64,000 nt of DNA from Usnea hakonensis (lineage: Eukaryota > Ascomycota > Lecanoromycetes > Lecanorales > Parmeliaceae), in NCBI GenBank assembly GCA_013423325.1, contig BLJB01000089.1, positions 63,788 to 127,787 of the forward strand, written 5' to 3'. Below the pieces are notes generated by a model. It saw only the letters and a list, made by a program, of their open reading frames with translations. It did not search any database and had not been told where the DNA came from. Below, one piece after another: positions 42,359 through 54,396 of the stretch; positions within the stretch are counted from its first letter, which is position 1, and the number at the start of each line of letters is the position of its first letter. The position numbers and the translations under genes are program-made.

Positions 42359-43388
42359 TTATGGATCGAGGTCATCGAGCACTCGATGGTGTGTATTTGT
42401 GAGTTCATCCCATTTCTCATCTTCTGGTTCCGTTGAGTCGACTATCAAGCCGATTTCTGCTTTAGCAGCGACTCTGTGAATCAGCTTTCCCAACGTGTTT
42501 ACAAGTATGACCGCCTGATCGAACATTTCAACGGGAGAAATGTTGTTCCCTTTTGGGATGATGAACCATTGTCCGTCGATCTTTGCACCCCTCATAATTT
42601 CCCAGCGATGCACGTTGAACTGGATTGAAACAAGATCGGGGGGTAAGTGAGCACAAGCAGACTCCCAGTCTCTGAGGAGATCATCGTGTCTCAACTGAAG
42701 CGTTATTGACCGGAGAAGACTCCATTCACAAGTTGATAACTGATCGGCCAAGGCTCTCAAGTAACATGGGGAGCGGAATATAAATGTGGTGTTGGTGAAG
42801 TAATAGTAATCCATTTCAGACTTCGTGCTGGGTGACGCGAGCCACAGACCGTCATAGGGCTCACGATGGTTATAACGATGGGTATAATACCTCTTCCACG
42901 GCGTTTCGATGTCACTGATGAGATTGACAATAAAGTAGACACCGAGGTAACAGTAGCCCCCATGAAATAGCAATTCCATGATAATCTGACGGATCTCCCA
43001 AGGGAGATAGTTGAGAGTGCCGAGGCGTTTGCCGTAAGTATCGTCCAATCTTCGCGCTGAGGAGAACCACTATGTTCATGTTTACAGTCAGTCTCGTTTT
43101 CTTACATTGGGGGCATTGAGTCTGCGGAAAAAAGGCGGAACTGTATGGCTCAGAAAGGATACATACTGCCCAGCGCTCTGCAGTCCTCTTGATACATTTG
43201 GCTCTAACACTGGGAGATGTTATGCCACAGCAATTCATGAACTCTGAAGAGTTCCATAAGCAATCACAGTCGGCAGCTCCGCCCTTGAAGGGTAGGGTCG
43301 CAGCGTATCTATCCTCCAAGGTGGGATACTTCTGAAGTTCTGCCAGACGAAGGACCACGGGCCGTTTCCTGATGACTGGGTCTGCCAT
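42359..43388 (-). CDS. 2EXR/F-box-like protein, paralog 3
   Basis: Exons 43388-43167 and 43069-42359, intron 97 bp (GTATGT...ACATAG, phase 0), 310 residues. The splice gives AERWA|WFSSARRLDDTYGKRLGT, the same junction as in paralog 2. The core LNYLPWEIRQIIM aligns with the other two, then FIFRSPCYL...LRSITLQL and HLPPDLVSIQFNV. The N-terminal exon has a cysteine cluster (CDCLW...NCCG...KCIKR). Its intron is longer than in paralog 2. Function unknown. Confidence 0.77.
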
Positions 43389-46209
43389 AGAGATGAATTG
43401 GAAATGTAGCCGGTTGAAACAGCTATCGGTTTTTAATGGGTGAAAGTTGGCAGGGTATTTATTTTTGTAGGTGAAGATTGTACGGCCTCACTTGGTCGAA
43501 GGTATAGAGGGTTTTAGTATAGCTTTGTGAAAGATGATGCTGGTATCGATGTGTTCGAAGATTGCGAACAAGAGTGTGTCGATGCTTTTATACCCTGTGA
43601 GCAAGACTCAAGCTGAGGACTGTTGAATCAAAACCACTCACCCAACAAAAGAGGCTAGCATACTCTTAGCATATCATAACACTCAAGCCACAACAAAACC
43701 CCGCCTAACACCACCTAGGAAGCGCGTAAATCCCTCTCTTAGCCCCGGAGCTCCAGATAAGGAGCTTAATAGGTATCCAATCAATATCGTGCACTCAAAT
43801 TCCCCTTCTTATCCTCCGAGTCGGATAAAGTTGCCTCTCTCTACGGATCCCTACTCATGAAACAAAGATACGGGCGGCTGCATCAGACTATTGAATCTTC
43901 TTGGCTCTAGCCGTAGTGAGAAGCGTAGATGATCTTCGCCAGGTAAATCAATAGTATCCACGGTCGCGATCTGCAGGTCGTTGCCACCATGGCTTCAAAT
44001 CCTGTGGGTGTGATTTGTTGTAGCTTATTGTTGAATGGGGGTGAAGTGAGGTAGAGTGAAGGGGAGATGAGCGGTCTGGAGATAAGTCTATAATCGTAAT
44101 CTGCAGCTGGCAGGCCCCACTGTTTAAGATACCGTGTGCATGACTCGTGTTTATCCTTGTCAAGTGAAGCTTTAGTGCAATGGCGAGAGTAAGCGAGGTG
44201 AGGGCGTGACGGGAAACAGAGGATTCCAGGCAAGCTCATGGTCGCGATTTGCATCTAGTTGTCACTATAGATAGAAATGCCGTGAATGTGACTCGTGCTA
44301 ATCTGTGCCAAGTGACAGTAACTTCCAAGTGACAGTAATTTCCAAGTGACGGTAAAGTGCAATGGCGAGAGTAAGCGTGGTAAGGGGGTATGGCGGCAAG
44401 AAATTTAGATGTAAGATGATAGCATCCATGGTCAAGATGTGCACCTCATTGCCGCCATGACCTAGGGTGCAGTGTAAATGACTCGTGATAATCTCCTTTC
44501 GAGAGGAAGCAAAGTGAGGCGAGGGGACGGGACACCAGGGATTCCAGGCAAGTCCATGGTCGAGATCTGCACCTCATTTCCCCCATAGTCCAAGGTGCCG
44601 TGCCCATGACTCGTATTAATCCTTGTCAACTAGCCCCAAGTGCAATGGGAAGACTAAGTGAAGCTCAGGGAGATGAGGGGAAGATAAGCCCCTCGAAACA
44701 GGCAAATGCATCCAGTGATGCCAGGATTCTCGTATGCATGCACATGCAAGGAATCACATTCATTCACGCACGCGGGAACTTATTCTCCGAGGGAATCGGG
44801 TGGTATTTATCATAGTTTACAGTATTACACCCTCCTCAACGAAAACGTGAATAGATTTCACCCGAGATGGGGTTTCTTTACGAGTCGGTGATTCGGGGAC
44901 TAGATGCTCGTATGGCTCGAGGTTTTACCGATTGGTTTGTGTGTTTGAGCGGGCATTGCGGTACTTGAGGGTACTTATTTGCTACATGGGTGTCTTTGCA
45001 ACTGTGGCTGGTGATTTTCGAGGATTACATAACTAGAGATTTGATGGGTTTGGAGGTTTGTTTGCACTTTTGAGCTGGCATCGTGTTATTCGATGCTATA
45101 TATTTGCTGTTTGTTTGTCCTTGCGATTGCTGGTTGATGGTTTGCTACTCGAAAGGCTCTGTTAGAGCTGTTTTGCAGATTCAATAGGCTTGTTGGTTAT
45201 ACATGTACATAAGTGATTAGAAAATCGCCGACTCTCGATTGCTGCACGGTTAGCAGTGTTTTCGTACGGGAATGCACCAAGAACGAGTATATATAAAGTA
45301 ATTAAGAGGGGAATGTGAACCTGTTGCTTAAATAAACGTACATCATACTCTACTGAATGAACTGCTTCTTCTTGGTGATGCTGTAGTAGTGATGCTGCGT
45401 ATAGCTGTTATTCACTATCGTTGGATGTTAAACAACTGGGGGAGAGTGATTCGATACCAGTGATGGTTCGTTCTGCTGGGGGAAGAGTATCATGGAGATT
45501 GCTAAAGCGAGCGTTGAGCTTTTGAGTAAAGAAGGGAGATGGTTCTGCTCTTGACCCGATATACAGACTTGAGCAAGATTTTGTCTCCAGGGGCTGTACG
45601 AATTGCACACCTGACGGGAACTGCACCGATCGCCATTGACCTGACTCTATCACGACAGCTGTCCTCGCGTTCCCCATGTCAACAAAAAGGGACGTGGAGG
45701 AAGGATGCATTCCTGTCTGCGTCCGAGGTCGTCGCAACCATTGTCCTCCTGACTGGAGCGAGAAGCGGACTGTGAAAGGAGGTTATCCAGGAGTACTGGC
45801 CCGGAAAGGATTGCCATCCATGGACTCTTACTGTGAGTCACTGTAAGTTGTTGACACACCGCCCGTCAACACAGCAGCTGCCAACACAGCACCCATTGAC
45901 ACCACTTTGCTAACTGTCAGGTAAGTTCCCATTGACACACCATGTTGGTTCGACGCAGAGACTAGCGTCGACACTCGCTTTCCTGACACATGACTCCGGC
46001 CTGGGAATGGGCATATATTCTTCCTCCTCTTTCCCTTCTCCTCCTCTTTTTTCTTTCTCCTCCACCACTACCACATTCAGACATACTCTCGCAAAGCCCG
46101 AAACTTTCCAGCCAGCTATCAATCAAGTCTTCCTGTTTGTCATCTTTCTCGATTACTCTCCAAAAACATCACACCACCAGAGGTCCAAGTGTTCGAGAAC
46201 AACCTCACG
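43389..46209. other. 2.8 kb accessory intergenic region with degenerate repeats
   Basis: No gene is well supported. 43940-44660 has about four diverged copies of a ~190-bp unit (TCCATGGTCGAGATCTGCACCTCATT type followed by CCATGACTCGTRWTAATC). Within it a 17-bp unit (AAGTGACAGTAAYTTCC) is repeated at 44308-44352. 45850-45950 has irregular TTGACAC/CAACACAGC repeats. A 100-codon minus frame (45710-45408) has an ATG but no recognisable features. Confidence 0.5.
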
Positions 46210-49200
46210 ATGTTTCTATCAACCACCTTCATGATGTTTCTCTCCACCGCCTACCTCTGTCTCAAAGGCCCGTCAGGTCTACCCTCACTCTTGCCAACTA
46301 GAGAGTGTTTGGATCTGGCCAAACAGAAGAATCGTAGGGTACGCCTTTTGTGCAAAGGTCTAGAACACTTTCGTGATGCCTTGTACCCGGAGCCTATGGT
46401 TGTTGCTGCTGGTAAGAAGGATCAGAGTGCTCCCAGCACAGCAGTTCCTGTTGCGGAGGCGACAGCAGACAAGGAGCCTAGTGTTTCTGCAAATACTACA
46501 CCAAACCAAGCAACTCGTTCGTCAGTCAAGAAGCCATGCACATTCTATCCCACGGATTGGTGGAGGGTAAAACTCAGGGGTAAGCGACCGAACATAAAAA
46601 AATAGTCCCTTTTTTTAACTCGCTATACTTCAACAACCACCACCTTTATCAAAAAAGTTCCAATATAAATATTTATTTTTTTAAGGATATCTAAAAGTTT
46701 ATAACCAAACTTTTATCGAAAAAATGACGTTTTAAAAAATCAAATTTATCGCAAAAAAAATTTGATGTGTCGCCAAGATATTTTACCCTACATTTCACCA
46801 ATCCGTGGGATACAGCAGACGGAGGGGAAATATTCAAACCCTTGTTTCCAGCAAAGAAGACGCCACCTATTTCTCCTGGCAGTGTCGCATCAAGCAGTAC
46901 AGCGGTGGAACCTTTGTCACGAAAGGTCTCACCGTCTGGTTCAGATATCAAGGATTTCGCCTATCCTTCTTCAGAGAAAAATCATGTGCTCGATCCAACG
47001 GCTATCATTGAAGAAAACACGAAGAAGCAATTGTTAAAGCAGCTGAAGAAGACGGCTGAAAAGGAAGATAGGGTTGCCAAGTTGGCAGCAGAAAATGCGG
47101 CTCTCAATGCGGAGCTTACATCAGCCAATGCGACCGCCCGAAATAGAGACGCACAAACTGATCTCGCCAAAACATATGCAAATGCAATGATCTTGTCAAA
47201 TGTCGTTTTGCGTCAAGCTGTACTTGATATCGGCCATCAGGTGAGAAGTGGAAATGATGATGATCCAAAAGGAGAGGCGCTCCAGAAGCACCTCCGAATC
47301 ATGGATGCAGTTAGTGTTGGCGCTCATAGGGGCATGGCACGCCTGGAAGATCATTCGGCCGGGCAGAGCCAATTGGAAGACATTCAGAATCATAACACAA
47401 CGGAAGAAAATCAACCAAAAGTCAGAGTCGAAGAGTCCGAGGTCCAACTACCTAACACGGTCGCAAATCTGAACAACGCCAAACCAGCAAACCGCACAGC
47501 TCTGAACAAGAATAAGAAGTATAAGCAACAGCGGATCAAGAACGAGGGCCATTCTGCTGAAGAGACAATGGAGCAGGGCGAAAAGTCAGCCGTAGACAAA
47601 GGCCAGGGAGATTTACACACAGCTACCACTACTTCTGAGGACTCGGTACTCGGGAACATCGAGTCCAAGTCTAGTGGTGGAGATATGGTCCTTGGAGCGA
47701 GTAGGGAGAGTTCTTTCCCTTTGAAAGTGGAGAATCTAATCACAGAATCCGATGGTGACGGTGCTGCAACTCAGAAACCAACCGAAGACGCCCTTACCAC
47801 CTACAATGATGTCCAAGGTAAGGACAGTATCACCGGCTGCGGCATCAGCGCAATATACGAATTTCCAGAACCAGCCGGCCCTGCTACGATGTGGGGAATC
47901 CTTCAGTCAGACGAAACCGTCCCAGCAATGGATGCAGAGGGCGACAACGGCGAGCCCAACGATGTGCAAGGCGCAATTAGTAACGGCCAAGATGATATCA
48001 ATGTAACATATGAATTCCCTGAACCGGCCGGCGCAGCTACGCTCTGGGGAATTCTCCAGTCGAATCAAACGATGGGAGAATTTGATACCGAGGGCAATCA
48101 AAACGAGACCACTACCACCCAAGAGCCTATTTCGGATGGCAAACTTGGTCAAGACAAGGACGGTGGTAGCGGAGAGAATGTCAGTGCGAGTTATGAATTC
48201 TCAGAACCTGCAGGTCCGGAATCCAACCAAAAGACCGAAGAGAAGGGTCCAAAGGGTGACCACGACAACGACCACAACGATGTTCAGGGGACGAATGGTG
48301 GTAAAAACACAACATACGAGTTGCTTGAACCAGCAGGTCCGGCTACTCTGTGGGGAATACTCCAATCCAACCAAACGACCGAAGAGACGGGCCCGGAGGG
48401 TGACCACGACGACCACAACGATGTTCAAGGGACGAATGGTGATACAAACACGACGTACGAGTTCCTTGAACCAGTAGGTCCAGCTACGCTGTGGGGAATA
48501 CTCCAATCCAATCAAACGACCGAAGGGAGTGACCCAGAGAGCGAGCACATCAAGGATACAGCAGCCGAAGACCCTATCGCGGGTGGAACCAATGTCTTTG
48601 ATTTTCCCGTTGCCAACGCCGAGGACAGTGGTTGTGAAGGCGGTGTGACTCAGGACTACGACTTTTCTGAACCCTCTGGGGCCGCCACACTGTGGGGAAT
48701 ACTCCACTCGAACCATGGCGAGTTTCCTGACACGAATGGCCCTGTTACGCTGCCTGGAACTCTCCAGTCAAGCCAGTGTGAAGAAGTGGAACATAACTCC
48801 GCTCCGACAGTTGGGGAGCCTGGTCTGCCAAGTGACTCTAATGAGAGCCCCACAATCCAAGGACCGGTTGCTCAAGGGCCTGATTTCCGAGAGCCCAAAG
48901 TCGAGGAGCTGATTACAAAGCCTGCTCAAGAGGAGGATTACACACAGAGCAAGGCGGATGCTGGAGAAAAGGCAGCCCCTGAAGCAGGAAGCCCAGCCCC
49001 ACAGGCAAAGACTTTCTACTTCGATGGGTCCGAGATTGATGTTATCGGCGCGCAAGGCAGACTTGATGAGCCACAGGGTGTCTCTGAAATAAAGGTTCCA
49101 ACAGACCAGGAGGATGCCTTGATGACTACGGAAACAACTCGCGATGAGCTCGGCAATGATGAAAAGTCTGCAGAGCAGAGCACAGAAATCGCCGTTGTGC

Positions 49201-49862
49201 TTGATATCCAGTCCAAAGGCAACCAGGGCACAGAAATCGCTGTTGTGCTTGATATCCAGTCGGAAGGCAACCAATCTACGACTCTCCAAGGCCAAGATGA
49301 TTCAGGACTCATAGAATTACCCCTTGACAATGGTTCGCTTGTTTCGCTGGACAAGGACATTGACCTTTCTCAACCGAATTGTCCCGAAGAAGGGATCGCT
49401 GTACCAGCAGCCTCCGCAGACACTTCCGGTACGTCTGACGTACGAGATAGCGACGATATTGGAGGTGAGGTCCACCATTCCGATCATTCAGGCATCTCTC
49501 CGGAGCCAGCACGTACCCAATCGCTCCCAGAGCCAGAGGTGTTTGATTTCCCTTGCCCAGTTCCGAAGCCGAGCTCCGTGGCGAAGAGCAAGGCGGAAAA
49601 GAAGAAGGCTGAGCACCAACGCTACAAGGCTAAGAAGAAGGCGGAAATGCGTCGCTTGAAGGAGGAGGAGGAGGAGGAGGAAATGGCCGTGGTGGTGGAA
49701 GCTCCTGAGCCACCCAAGACGTTGGCCCAGAGCCAAGCGGAAGAGGACGCGAAGCTTGGAAATCGGCGATTGGCGCAACAAGCCAAACGCCAAGAGCAGC
49801 AGGATAGAGCGGCGAGTATGAGAGGTTTTGTTAGGAGTTCTCGCGCGCATTTGATTTATTAG
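46210..49862 (+). CDS. Large fast-evolving protein with repeated EPAGPATLWGILQSN motifs and C-terminal coiled coil
   Basis: Exons 46210-46579 and 46819-49862, joined across a 239-bp, extremely AT-rich intron (GTAAGC...ACAGCAG, phase 1); 1,137 residues. The second exon has no early in-frame ATG, which supports the join (WWRVKLR|DGGEIFKPLF). The N terminus starts with a hydrophobic stretch (residues 2-18). A predicted coiled coil lies at ~190-240. The middle has seven copies or remnants of (Y)(E)F-EPAGPATLWGILQSN embedded in acidic, Asn/Thr-rich spacers. A 48-bp duplication (TEIAVVLDIQS twice) follows, and a basic helical tail ends NRRLAQQAKRQEQQDRA. The tail is shared with 50869-51565. No known domain; likely a lineage-specific family. 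Confidence 0.65.
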
Positions 49863-49919
49863 GCGAACAATACGGACAGACTTTTCGGTTATGGGAGTGG
49901 GATTTTTTTTGTTCTAGGC

Positions 49920-50720
49920 CGGCGCTGCTGAATCCATAAGCGGAGCCATACTGTTGGGAAAGTTTCTAAAGGCGACCATGACGAGGAACCGGAAGCCGAA
50001 GAGCCTTTTTTGATGACAGCCATAAGCACCGTCCTAGCTATAGACAGTGGCAGTATCCTTTTGGGCAATGCAGGCTGTAGATTTTGACCCCGCGGTTCCA
50101 GCTACGTTGTTGGGCATTTTGCAGCGAGTCAGGATGAACCGGTTCTAACATCTGAAAGATTGATCTTGGAGCGACCTCATTGAAGACTCGATAGATCCAG
50201 ACTCTCAAGTTCCAGGCGCTGGACCCCAAGATCCCACAAGCCTAGATTCCGCCACAGAAAGCGGTCAAAACAACACTTGCATACCAGGCGAAGCATCTGC
50301 TGGCGAAGGAGCAGGCCTAGTTCTGCATCCAGACGACCGTCGATCTGTTCAGTGAGTCTAGTGTGAATGTCGAAGAAGACGCCATGGACGGGGGAGATGA
50401 TCGGTCTGGAGTGGCAAATTCAATACATGATGAGGCTGCCACAATCGCTGACGAGTGGGCTGAACAATTCAAAACATGATGAGGCGGCCACAATCGCTGA
50501 CGAGAGGGCTCTAGACCCAGAACACTTCGGAGTATCTCGGAGCCCGAACACTCGGACGACAATTCCGTGGGTGAAGGATGCTCGGAGCAGACCGGCGCGG
50601 ATGGAGGTACGCCTGTCACCTACTCTGGAGCATCGGTCCACGGGAATCATGGACAAGTCGAACCGGATCTCTGGACCAATCTGATGATGGCTGCTTGCCA
50701 GAATCCTATATAACGTCAAT
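49920..50720 (+). pseudogene. Decayed copy of the repeat-protein family
   Basis: Fragments in different frames resemble the EPAGPATLWGILQSN repeat: near 49929 (SGAILLGKFL) and near 50083 (FDPAVPATLLGILQ, then a stop). Further down, a ~50-bp tandem duplication (50410-50510) has a coding-like translation HDEAATIADE, once followed by an in-frame stop. No intact frame links the pieces. Probably a broken relative located between the large gene and its short relative. Confidence 0.55.
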
Positions 50721-50868
50721 GACCTCTACTATATAAACAAATATCAAGGAGAACAAGTTGCTACGCCTCCTATACTTCCAAAGACATCCACCAGCGAGGC
50801 AAAAATATTTCTAGCTCACTCGAATCTTCTCACTCGACTCTTCCAACGTAGACATTGACGAGGGTACA

Positions 50869-51565
50869 ATGTCGTCGGAAAAAATCGTCGAGAACAAGAG
50901 TGACACGTCGAATCCACGCTTGGAGCTAAATCTTTGCTCTGCCGACGGGGACTCCAATGCAAATAGCACAGAGACCCTAACCACAGCGGCTGGCCTTGTT
51001 CTCATGGCCAAGACTCCCCAGGACCGGGAGCGAGCCTTGGAGAAGATCTTGACCCAAACGGAAGCTTCCGAGGCTGCCAGCGATGATCCTGCAATTCAAC
51101 CCTTGTCAGCAGGAAGTTATGGCACCTTGTACACCCAACATGGCGTCCTGATTCTCGATCCAACTATACAAAGAGGTGAGACTCTACCTAGCAGTCATGG
51201 TGCTCCTATATCACCAGCATGCTGACTCGCTGCCAGAACGTGAGATACTCGCTCTCCTGACCCCGGGACCGAAGCCAGAGTCAGTCTCGGAGGTGGAGAA
51301 GGAAAAGGCCGAGAAGGAAAAGAAAGACAAGAAAAAGGCAGAACACAAGCGATATAAGGCCAAGAAGAAGGCGGAGGCAGCGGCGAAGCGGGAGGTAGAG
51401 AGAGAGGCAGCGAATGAAGTAGTGAAAAAGGTACCGGAGGATGCGGAGCTTCAAGCAGAGGAAGACGCGAGGCTGGGAAATAGGCGACTGAAGCAACAAG
51501 CCAAGCGCCAGGAGCAAGAAGATAAAGTGGCGAGCTTTGTCAATGCTAGGTACCGGATGAAGTAG
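50869..51565 (+). CDS. Short relative of the repeat protein, basic coiled-coil tail
   Basis: Exons 50869-51175 and 51237-51565, intron 61 bp (GTGAGA...CCAG, phase 1, CTGAC branch), 211 residues. ATG 50869 has A at -3. The C-terminal half (KKKAEHKRYKAKKKAE...AEEDARLGNRRLKQQAKRQE) matches the tail of the large protein at 46210-49862, with the same order of helical segments. The N-terminal half lacks the repeats. Residues 1-100 show no known domain. Basic, helical, probably nuclear or nucleic-acid-associated, but that is inference only. Confidence 0.65.
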
Positions 51566-51714
51566 CGGAGGCTTCTAAGCCGCCCAAGACGTTGGCCCAG
51601 ATCCAAGCAGACGAAGACGCGAGGCTGGGAGATTAGCGACTGGAGCAACAAGCCAAGCGCCAGGAGCAGGAGGATAAAGTGGCGAGCTTGGTCAATGATA
51701 AGAAGGATTCATGA
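51566..51714 (+). pseudogene. Second, broken copy of the C-terminal tail
   Basis: Directly after the stop of the short gene the sequence encodes PPKTLAQIQADEDARLGD, then TAG where the family has an Asn codon, then RLEQQAKRQEQEDKVAS. It matches the tail of the large gene (PPKTLAQSQAEEDAKLGN) better than its immediate neighbour does. An in-frame stop ended its coding use. Confidence 0.75.
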
Positions 51715-51959
51715 GTGCCAAAGCCACGGGTCTTTTATCAAGGACAGAAGAAATGATACGGACAGAAAGTTATCCTTGGGCTTGGGAATTGTTACCTATA
51801 TAAGAATTTTTGACGAAGGACAGAAGAAATGATACGGACAGAAAGTTACACTTGGGCTTGGGAATTTTTAGATAGGAAATTGTTTCTTTCCCTCAATCGT
51901 GCCCTATGATTACTACCTGGTGCCAAAGTATATAGAATGCGCGAGTGAAGAAACAGGGA

Positions 51960-52372
51960 GTGGACACTTCCAGGGGGAGCTTCAGGGGGAGTAGATTCTT
52001 TGAAGGGGAGCTTTGAAGGGGAGCTTCAGTGGGGAGCAGACTCTTGAAAGCGGAGCTTCAACGGAGAGGGGGAGCTTTAGGGGGGAGTAGACTCTTGAAA
52101 GGGGTGCTTCGACGGAGAGGGAGAGCTTCGGAGGAGAGGGGGAGCTTCGAGGGAGAGGGGGAGCTTCGAGGGAGAGGGGGAGCTTTAGGGGGGAGTAGAC
52201 GCTTCGACGGGGAGCTTCGACAGAGAGGGGGAGCTTCAGTGGGGAGCAGACTCTTGAAAGGGGAGCATCGACGGAGAGGAGAAACTTTAGGAGGAAGTAG
52301 ACGCTTCGACGGGAAGCTTCGACGGAGAAGACGAGCTTCGGGGGAGAGGGGGAGCTTCAGGTGGGCGGTAAA
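51960..52372. repeat. GA-rich minisatellite
   Basis: Irregular array of GGGGAGCTTCGACGGAGAGG-type units with GTAGACTCTTGAAAGGGG interludes. The two strands have long open frames only because of the repeat. Confidence 0.85.
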
Positions 52373-52558
52373 TGATTGATTCCCCAAAGTAGCAAAAGCT
52401 AATCAACCATCTGACCCATAAATATCGACTAATTGCAATTTATTGCATGTCCTGAACGCCTCGCATCGTATTCAGTATCCCATATGATCGCTAGCCCACA
52501 AAAACGGGAATGAGCAGTACACAATCTCAACCTTTAGAGACAGCCGTGATCCAAGACC

Positions 52559-53469
52559 TCACCCGAGCCCCGTAGCCCCCGTAACACCTCCTTTCACGCC
52601 CTGCGCGGCATTGGTGACTTTCCCAGCATGCTTGCCAACATCAGCCGCCTCTTTCGGGTTACCGACATCCACGCCGCTGGCCTTTCCAACACTGCCTACT
52701 TTATCTGCCGCACCGTTCATTTGCTTTGCTGCTCCGCCTTTGTATCCACCGGGGTGCTTTGGAGTCCCATTAGCTTCCTTTGGCTTGCAGTTCTCCTTGG
52801 CACCATTCTCTTTGGCACCATTCTCCTTGGCACCACTCTCTTTGGCACCACCGTTGGCCTGTTTTTCCCCTCCGTTCGGGTCGCCGTTCGGGTCCCCTTG
52901 AGGCCCACCCGCTCCTGTTAGGGCACCCAGCTGCTCTCTCAACCCTTGAGGCGCGTTGCTTATATCGGTATGGATGCCCGGGATTTCTTTTTTGTTGTAT
53001 TTCTTGATAATGTAGTAGCCGGCCAAACCCCAGAGCCAGATGAATGTTGCTGCTGCCGTGGTGAAGAAAAGGGTGGGGAGGAGTATGATGAGGGCAAAGC
53101 CAACGCAGACGACTATGAAGAGGAGGGCGCCTACAAGGCCGATGATCAGGCCTGCGAGTAGAGCAAAGACAACAACGGTAATGGTCATGACCATGAAGAG
53201 GCCGAGGGGGAAGCCAGTGAGGGCGATTTGTGATGCTATAAATGACTGTGACCATCAGCATTTGTGCCTGATAAGATGGCAGCGTTCAGGCGGGAGTGGG
53301 GGCTTACAGCGAGCATGGGCTTTTCAGTTGCAAACTTGGATATCTTGGCCATGAGCTCGTTCCGCTTCTCCGGTGGAAATATACCGTCAAACCATGCCGA
53401 TCCCTTGTTCAGCATTCCACCGACTGAACCTTGAAGACCACCAGTGACGCCGCTGATTGCTTCTGCCAT
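52559..53469 (-). CDS. Promethin-like (LDAF1/Ldo-type) membrane protein
   Basis: Exons 53469-53308 and 53245-52559, intron 62 bp (GTAAGC...CACAG, phase 0), 282 residues. The join gives KPMLA|SFIASQIALTG. The N terminus (GLQGSVGGMLNKG, FPPEKRNELMAKISKFATEKP) precedes two long hydrophobic hairpin segments at about residues 56-130, including FALLAGLIIGLVGALLF and TFIWLWGLAGYYI. This is the promethin arrangement found in proteins of lipid-droplet formation sites at the ER. The C-terminal 140 residues are hydrophilic and Gly/Ala/Lys-rich with a GAKEN pentapeptide repeat (15-bp minisatellite). ATG 53469 is the first ATG after a frame that otherwise begins at a non-ATG codon. Confidence 0.82.
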
Positions 53470-54396
53470 GATTGCGGGTGATGGGGTTACCAATGGTCAA
53501 GTTGGTTGGATATGAGAGGGCCGTTTCAGTCAGAAAGACCCTCTTGGCAACACTTTGTAGTGAATGAAGGGAATGTCTGGTTGTAGGCAGAGAGAAAGAA
53601 AGTGGAGTGAAGAGCAGGATGTTCAATGTACAAGTAAAATACATGGTTTGTTTTTGCCGCCTTCAACAAAACCTGGAAAAGAAACGCGCGTGACGATTGG
53701 CTAGGGCGCTTTAGGGAGGCACGTCATTCTGCATTCAGCCCTACGCTAAGGGGTTCCAGCCCCTGAGTCTTCCCATCCTATCAACAACCCAATATTGTCG
53801 TATCATGAAGCTGAGCTATAAAAATCTCTCTTATTCTCCACTGTGATGCAAGAACGCTGGCATAACCTTCAGCCAAGGTTAAGCCTGAAAATTCACTTTC
53901 AGCGCCGTCGTACTCGTATTATTACCATGGCGCTGGGCCGGCAGAAACGACGTAAAATATACAAGCTTTCCTCAGACCTTGCCACGCCAACTTAGGCGCC
54001 AACTACCATGAGAAACGGGGAGCACAGCTCAGTCCAGCATACAAAAATGGGCAGAGATGGATCGTTTTGCTTGTCGGGCAATTCTTAGCAAGAAATTTCC
54101 CAGAAAAGGGAATTGTGCTTGCTATACAGAATCGAGTTACACCACCAACTTTTCATATATTCGGCATACTGGTTAGTGCTGCCAACAGTATACTCAGAAA
54201 ATTGAAGCATCAGAATTAACACGTGGATTCATGGCAGTTTTGTGATGCCCCAACACAATGGGGGAAATTAGTATCGTGTGTCATTGCCAGAATGCAATTC
54301 TAACAGACAACTTCCATGCCTTTTACATCTTGCACGTCTTTCCTAAAGGTTTAGACTGCTTTCTTACTTCCTCCGAGCCTGCTGAGACCCCTCATC
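53470..54396. other. Divergent intergenic region
   Basis: 5' flanks of the promethin-like gene and of the coiled-coil gene on the plus strand; no gene seen. Confidence 0.5.

Noticed and set aside
45408..45710. 100-codon minus-strand frame with an ATG
   Set aside because: No recognisable features or splice signals; kept only as a note in the intergenic entry.
52058..52387. Frames on both strands through the 52-kb minisatellite
   Set aside because: Repeat-driven open frames only.
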